DNA of 64,000 bases from an uncultured Clostridia bacterium (lineage in GTDB: Bacteria > Bacillota > Clostridia > TANB77 > CAG-508): contig CAKPOA010000005.1 in assembly GCA_934169575.1 (NCBI GenBank), forward strand, positions 9,548 to 73,547, in the 5' to 3' direction. Position 1 is the first letter of the stretch. Each line of letters begins with the position of its first letter. Positions 60,988-64,000 of this stretch are shown piece by piece. Made by a program: the position numbers and the translations under genes. The notes below the pieces were generated by a model, which saw only the letters and a program-made list of their open reading frames with translations, ran no database searches and had not been told where the DNA came from.

Positions 60988-62499
60988 TTAATTAATTATT
61001 CTTCTTGCTGTAATATAATTACGTGTATAAAACCTTTCAGAAAGTGAAGAAATTCTTACTCCATTTGCTGGATTTTCCGCATGTATAAATTTGTTTCCCC
61101 CAACATATATTCCTACATGCCCACTAAAGCATACAATGTCTCCTGCTTGTAAATCAGATTTACTTACACTTGTTCCATTACTTCTTTGAGAACTTGATGT
61201 TCTACTAATTGAATATCCAAAATGTTTATAAACATATTGTGTGAATCCTGAGCAATCAAAACCTGTTTTAGGTGATGACCCTCCATGAACATATTTAGTC
61301 CCCATAAAATTCTTTGCATAAGCTACTACATCACTTCCTGTTGTACCACTATTGCTGGAACTTGATTTTTCAGTACTTTCTGATTTTTTTGTTTCTTCTG
61401 TTGTACTATCACTTGAAGTTCTTGTTTCATCACTACCTCTTGAAGTTGCAGTTTTGTTTTCAGTACTATTATTTGAAGTTGTTTGTGTTTTTTTACTTGA
61501 TAAGTACTTTGTTGCAACATATCCTTGTGTTCCATCAATACTTATTTTGCTCCATGTATTATCAACTTTTTCAACAACTGTTACTTCAGTATTAATTCCT
61601 AATTGCTTAATAATTTTTGAACTTGTGCTTGCTTTTTCTCTAACATTAATTGTTGTTGAACTTACATACATTTTTGTTGTAGTTTCTTTTTTTGTTTCTG
61701 TTTTTTTCTCTTCTTGTTTTGTTGTTTCTTCTTTTGCAATTTCCTGTTCTTTATTTTCTTCTTTTGGTTGTTCTTCTATTTTTTGTTCTTCATCTTGTTT
61801 TTCAATTTTTCCCATCATAGCCCAACCACTTTTTTGCTCTGATTCTATGTAACACCATTTTCCTAATATTTCAGATATAGTTATTTCTGTGTCTTTTTCA
61901 ATAGCTCCAGTATTACTTGATGTTATACTTGGTAATATTTTTATATTTACATCATTTTTTATTTTGAATTTACTATTTTCTGTTATTGGTTCACTTGTAT
62001 TTTCTGTATCTGAGCTTTCTGTTACATTTTCAGTGTTTTCTGTGTTTGCCACTTCTTCTGAATTTACAATATTATCTACATTTTTTGTTTCTTCTGCTGT
62101 TGTATCTGATGTTTCATTTTTTGTTTCTTCTACTGTTGTATCTGATGTTTCATTTTTAGTTATTTCATTTTGAGTCTTTTTTTCTTCACTAGTTGTTTTG
62201 CTCTCATCTTTTCCTTCAACTTTTAACATATCATTTCTTATATATCCTGTATATGTATTTCCATTTTCTTTGTATTTTACTTTGTACCATTCTCCATCTT
62301 CTGATACTATTTCAACTTCTTTATCTATTGATAATAATAAAACTGTTTTTGAATCTGTTGATGCTTTTTCTCTCATTCTTACAGTTTCTTTTGTTGTTGT
62401 TCCATTTGTTGCAAATACATTTTGGCACATTAAAGTTCCTACCAAAAATACCATTATTGCTACTAAAATTTTTATATTTATTTTCATATTCGATTTCAT
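60988..62499 (-). CDS. Secreted SH3-domain NlpC/P60 peptidoglycan endopeptidase
   Basis: 503 residues with a signal peptide (NIKILVAIMVFLVGTLM...). Three SH3_3-type domains follow (about 30-95, 180-230 and 285-345), separated by Glu/Thr/Lys-rich linkers. The C-terminal NlpC/P60 domain (about 385-503) has the catalytic Cys in FDCSGFTQYVY, the first His in GHVGIYVGG and a further His in FIHAENP. It should cleave D-Glu-DAP or related stem-peptide bonds outside the cell, helping daughter-cell separation or wall turnover. The linker contains a 36-bp tandem duplication. Confidence 0.93.
   Translation of the reverse strand: MKSNMKINIKILVAIMVFLVGTLMCQNVFATNGTTTKETVRMREKASTDSKTVLLLSIDKEVEIVSEDGEWYKVKYKENGNTYTGYIRNDMLKVEGKDESKTTSEEKKTQNEITKNETSDTTVEETKNETSDTTAEETKNVDNIVNSEEVANTENTENVTESSDTENTSEPITENSKFKIKNDVNIKILPSITSSNTGAIEKDTEITISEILGKWCYIESEQKSGWAMMGKIEKQDEEQKIEEQPKEENKEQEIAKEETTKQEEKKTETKKETTTKMYVSSTTINVREKASTSSKIIKQLGINTEVTVVEKVDNTWSKISIDGTQGYVATKYLSSKKTQTTSNNSTENKTATSRGSDETRTSSDSTTEETKKSESTEKSSSSNSGTTGSDVVAYAKNFMGTKYVHGGSSPKTGFDCSGFTQYVYKHFGYSISRTSSSQRSNGTSVSKSDLQAGDIVCFSGHVGIYVGGNKFIHAENPANGVRISSLSERFYTRNYITARRIIN
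62081..62152 (-). repeat. Two tandem 36-bp units in the NlpC/P60 linker
   Basis: Units 62081-62116 and 62117-62152 are nearly identical and encode 12-residue repeats (NETSDTT-x-EETK). They stay in frame; length variation between strains is likely. Confidence 0.85.
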
Positions 62500-62613
62500 T
62501 CCTTTCCCTTTTTCAAGGTTCTTTTTCTAATTTCTACTCCCATATTATACCTTTTTTTTGCATTTTTGTCAACTGGATTTCCAGAATTTTCTTAAGGCAT
62601 TTTTTGCATACAA

Positions 62614-62653
62614 AAAACACTAATAATTACAATTTTATAATTATTAGTGTTTT
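62614..62653. terminator. Terminator after the pilin/LRR gene at the right edge
   Basis: A perfect 16-bp stem AAAACACTAATAATTA with its complement and an 8-nt loop. A and T runs allow use from either side; its position suits the minus-strand LRR gene. Confidence 0.88.
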
Positions 62654-62666
62654 TATTTAAAAATAT

Positions 62667-64000
62667 TTATTTTACTGTTTCTGAACCATCACTCCAATTT
62701 ATTACAGTACCACTTTCTAATCCCCATTGTGAATAATCTAATGAACCTTTTGGTTGATTAATATTAATATTTGTTAAAACACGGCAATCATAAAAAGCCA
62801 AATCACCTATACTTGTTACACTATTTGGTATTGTTATACTTTTTAAACCATAGCAGTATTCAAAAGCACTTTCTCCTATAGTAGTTACACTATTTGGTAT
62901 TGTTACACTTGTTAATCCACAGTTTTTAAATATTTTATTGCCTATACTTGTTACACTATCTGGTATTGTTACACTTTTTAATCCAGCGCAATAACTAAAA
63001 GCAGAATTACCTATACTTGTTACACTATTTGGTATTGTTATACTCGTTAACCCACTGCAATAATAAAAAGCCATATCACCTATACTTGTTACACTATTTG
63101 GTATTGTTATACTTGTTAACCCTCTGCAACCATAAAAAGCCATATCACCTATACTTGTTTCACTATTTGGTATTGTTATACTTGTTAATTTTTCTAATCC
63201 CGCAAAGAAATATTTTGGTATACCTTCCAATTTATTTGATAATATTATATATTTCACAACCTTATTTCCTGATAAATATTCTGAATGTGAATTTTTTGTA
63301 TAGTATATTCTTTCCACCGTATTAGGATATATTATTTTTTCAACATCTGGTAGTGATTGTGCATTTTCTGTATCTTCAGAATTTTTTGTTGTTGATAAAT
63401 CAACATCTGTTACTTTATATTGCTCTCCATTATAATTTACTTGTGCTGGTATAACTAATGTATCTGTTAAAGTAAAGTTTTCTGTTTCATAATTTATTCC
63501 ATATTGTGTTTTTTCAGGGCTCCATAAATATGTTGGATTTATTCCCGTTATTTTTATTGTTTTTTCCGGCATACTATCAAGTCCGCCTAATGATGCAACT
63601 TGTGTATTATTTGCTTCAGTATTTAATGGCTCATATGTAAATAATTCATCTGGTGCAATTTGACTTTCACTAATACCAACTGAATATGTAGCATTTGGAT
63701 CTACTTCTTTTTCTTCTCCAACAGTTAAATCTAAGTTAACATTTACTTTTATTTCATTTCCAAATATAATATTAGTTGGAAAATATTCACCTTCTGCTGT
63801 AACATCACTCCTTGAATTATCTTTGTTTACTTGTTCTGCAACTTTTGCTGGTGTAATCCCATTATTACTTCCAAGTCCATCAATTTGCAATGATAAAATT
63901 GCTCTTTTTACTGCTTCTTCTGCACTTGCTTGTCCAATCGTTGTTTTCGCATTTCCTGCTCTTTGTAAAATTCCGTCTTGTCCTGATATCATCATTATAC
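62667..64000 (-). CDS. Pilin-like, BspA-type leucine-rich-repeat surface protein (5' end cut by window)
   Basis: At least 443 residues. The reading frame runs off the right edge. Its first visible residues (MMISGQDGILQRAGNAK) match residues just after the hydrophobic pilin-like helix of the 45806 gene (IMLSGQNGILNRAGNAQ), so the leader lies outside. The middle domain is alignable to that protein (YFPTNIIFG, NYNGEQYKVTDVDL). Six 23-residue LRR_5 repeats (LTSITIPNSVTSIGDMAFY type) follow, then an intact tail NININQPKGSLDYSQWGL. It is a surface or pilus-linked adhesin-like protein; ligand unknown. Confidence 0.85.
   Translation of the reverse strand, partial: IMMISGQDGILQRAGNAKTTIGQASAEEAVKRAILSLQIDGLGSNNGITPAKVAEQVNKDNSRSDVTAEGEYFPTNIIFGNEIKVNVNLDLTVGEEKEVDPNATYSVGISESQIAPDELFTYEPLNTEANNTQVASLGGLDSMPEKTIKITGINPTYLWSPEKTQYGINYETENFTLTDTLVIPAQVNYNGEQYKVTDVDLSTTKNSEDTENAQSLPDVEKIIYPNTVERIYYTKNSHSEYLSGNKVVKYIILSNKLEGIPKYFFAGLEKLTSITIPNSETSIGDMAFYGCRGLTSITIPNSVTSIGDMAFYYCSGLTSITIPNSVTSIGNSAFSYCAGLKSVTIPDSVTSIGNKIFKNCGLTSVTIPNSVTTIGESAFEYCYGLKSITIPNSVTSIGDLAFYDCRVLTNININQPKGSLDYSQWGLESGTVINWSDGSETVK
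62770..63192 (-). repeat. Six tandem 69-bp units coding LRR_5 repeats
   Basis: Each unit gives 23 residues ending in AFxxCxG. Units are highly similar at DNA level (for example three share SITIPNSVTSIG exactly), which suggests recent duplication or recombination within the array. Confidence 0.88.

Noticed and set aside
62770..63192. Regular repeats resembling a CRISPR array
   Set aside because: The period is a constant 69 bp with no unique spacers, and every unit translates in frame to an LRR_5 repeat.

Overview
The window is a gene-dense, very AT-rich stretch of a bacterial chromosome. Almost every gene lies on the minus strand. The gene set points to an anaerobic, endospore-forming member of the Clostridia (Bacillota), probably an uncultured gut lineage. 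Evidence for this is Spo0A, an uninterrupted SigK, SpoVM, a BofC-like protein, anaerobic class III ribonucleotide reductase, FeoAB, meso-DAP-type MurE, GatCAB with AspRS under a T-box, and pilin-like BspA leucine-rich-repeat proteins. The species is not identifiable from the sequence alone.

Layout: 1-4193 holds a cut-off P-type Ca2+ ATPase, a peroxiredoxin and the tsaE-tsaB-rimI cluster. 4345-4589 (+) holds a small membrane protein and spoVM. 16188-4631 (-) reads as one long transcription unit: sigma-A promoter, T-box, aspS-gatC-gatA-gatB-galE-glycosyltransferase-secD-secF-greA-transketolase N subunit-small exporter. 22404-16199 (-) is a compact wall operon, murE-mraY-ftsW-murG-histidine kinase, without murF or murD. 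22747-30925 carries an unknown protein, an RlmD-like methyltransferase, a diguanylate cyclase, a GC-richer Nudix gene, spo0A, a YigZ protein and nrdD. A Crp/Fnr regulator diverges from nrdD across a perfect palindrome. 31684-41696 has sigK, the aminoacyl-tRNA synthetase block argS/trpS/cysS behind a class A PBP, and feoAB. 41940-44946 has an RNHCP protein, a LOG protein, a DnaB-like ATPase and tRNA-Met. 45060-55192 has nth, a pilin/LRR protein with a 3' frameshift, an O-antigen-ligase-like protein, an rRNA methyltransferase, lepA and ileS. 55223-55567 is RNase P RNA. The end holds clpE (+), a BofC-like protein, comEC, an SH3/NlpC-P60 hydrolase and a second pilin/LRR protein cut by the window edge.

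The most unusual feature is not a gene. Four intergenic copies (near 2392, 22450, 32453 and 41721) share a GC-rich core of about 90 bases. The core sits between two long arms that are complementary to each other in every copy. The arm sequence differs from copy to copy, so base pairing is conserved rather than sequence. All four copies have the same orientation and lie just after the stop of one minus-strand gene and before the next. A second palindromic repeat occurs as an apparent empty site (22654-22700) and as a filled site (28042-28168). The filled site carries a 70-bp hairpin insertion flanked by an 8-bp direct duplication. Together these look like small, hairpin-forming mobile or structured elements that colonise gene ends in this genome.
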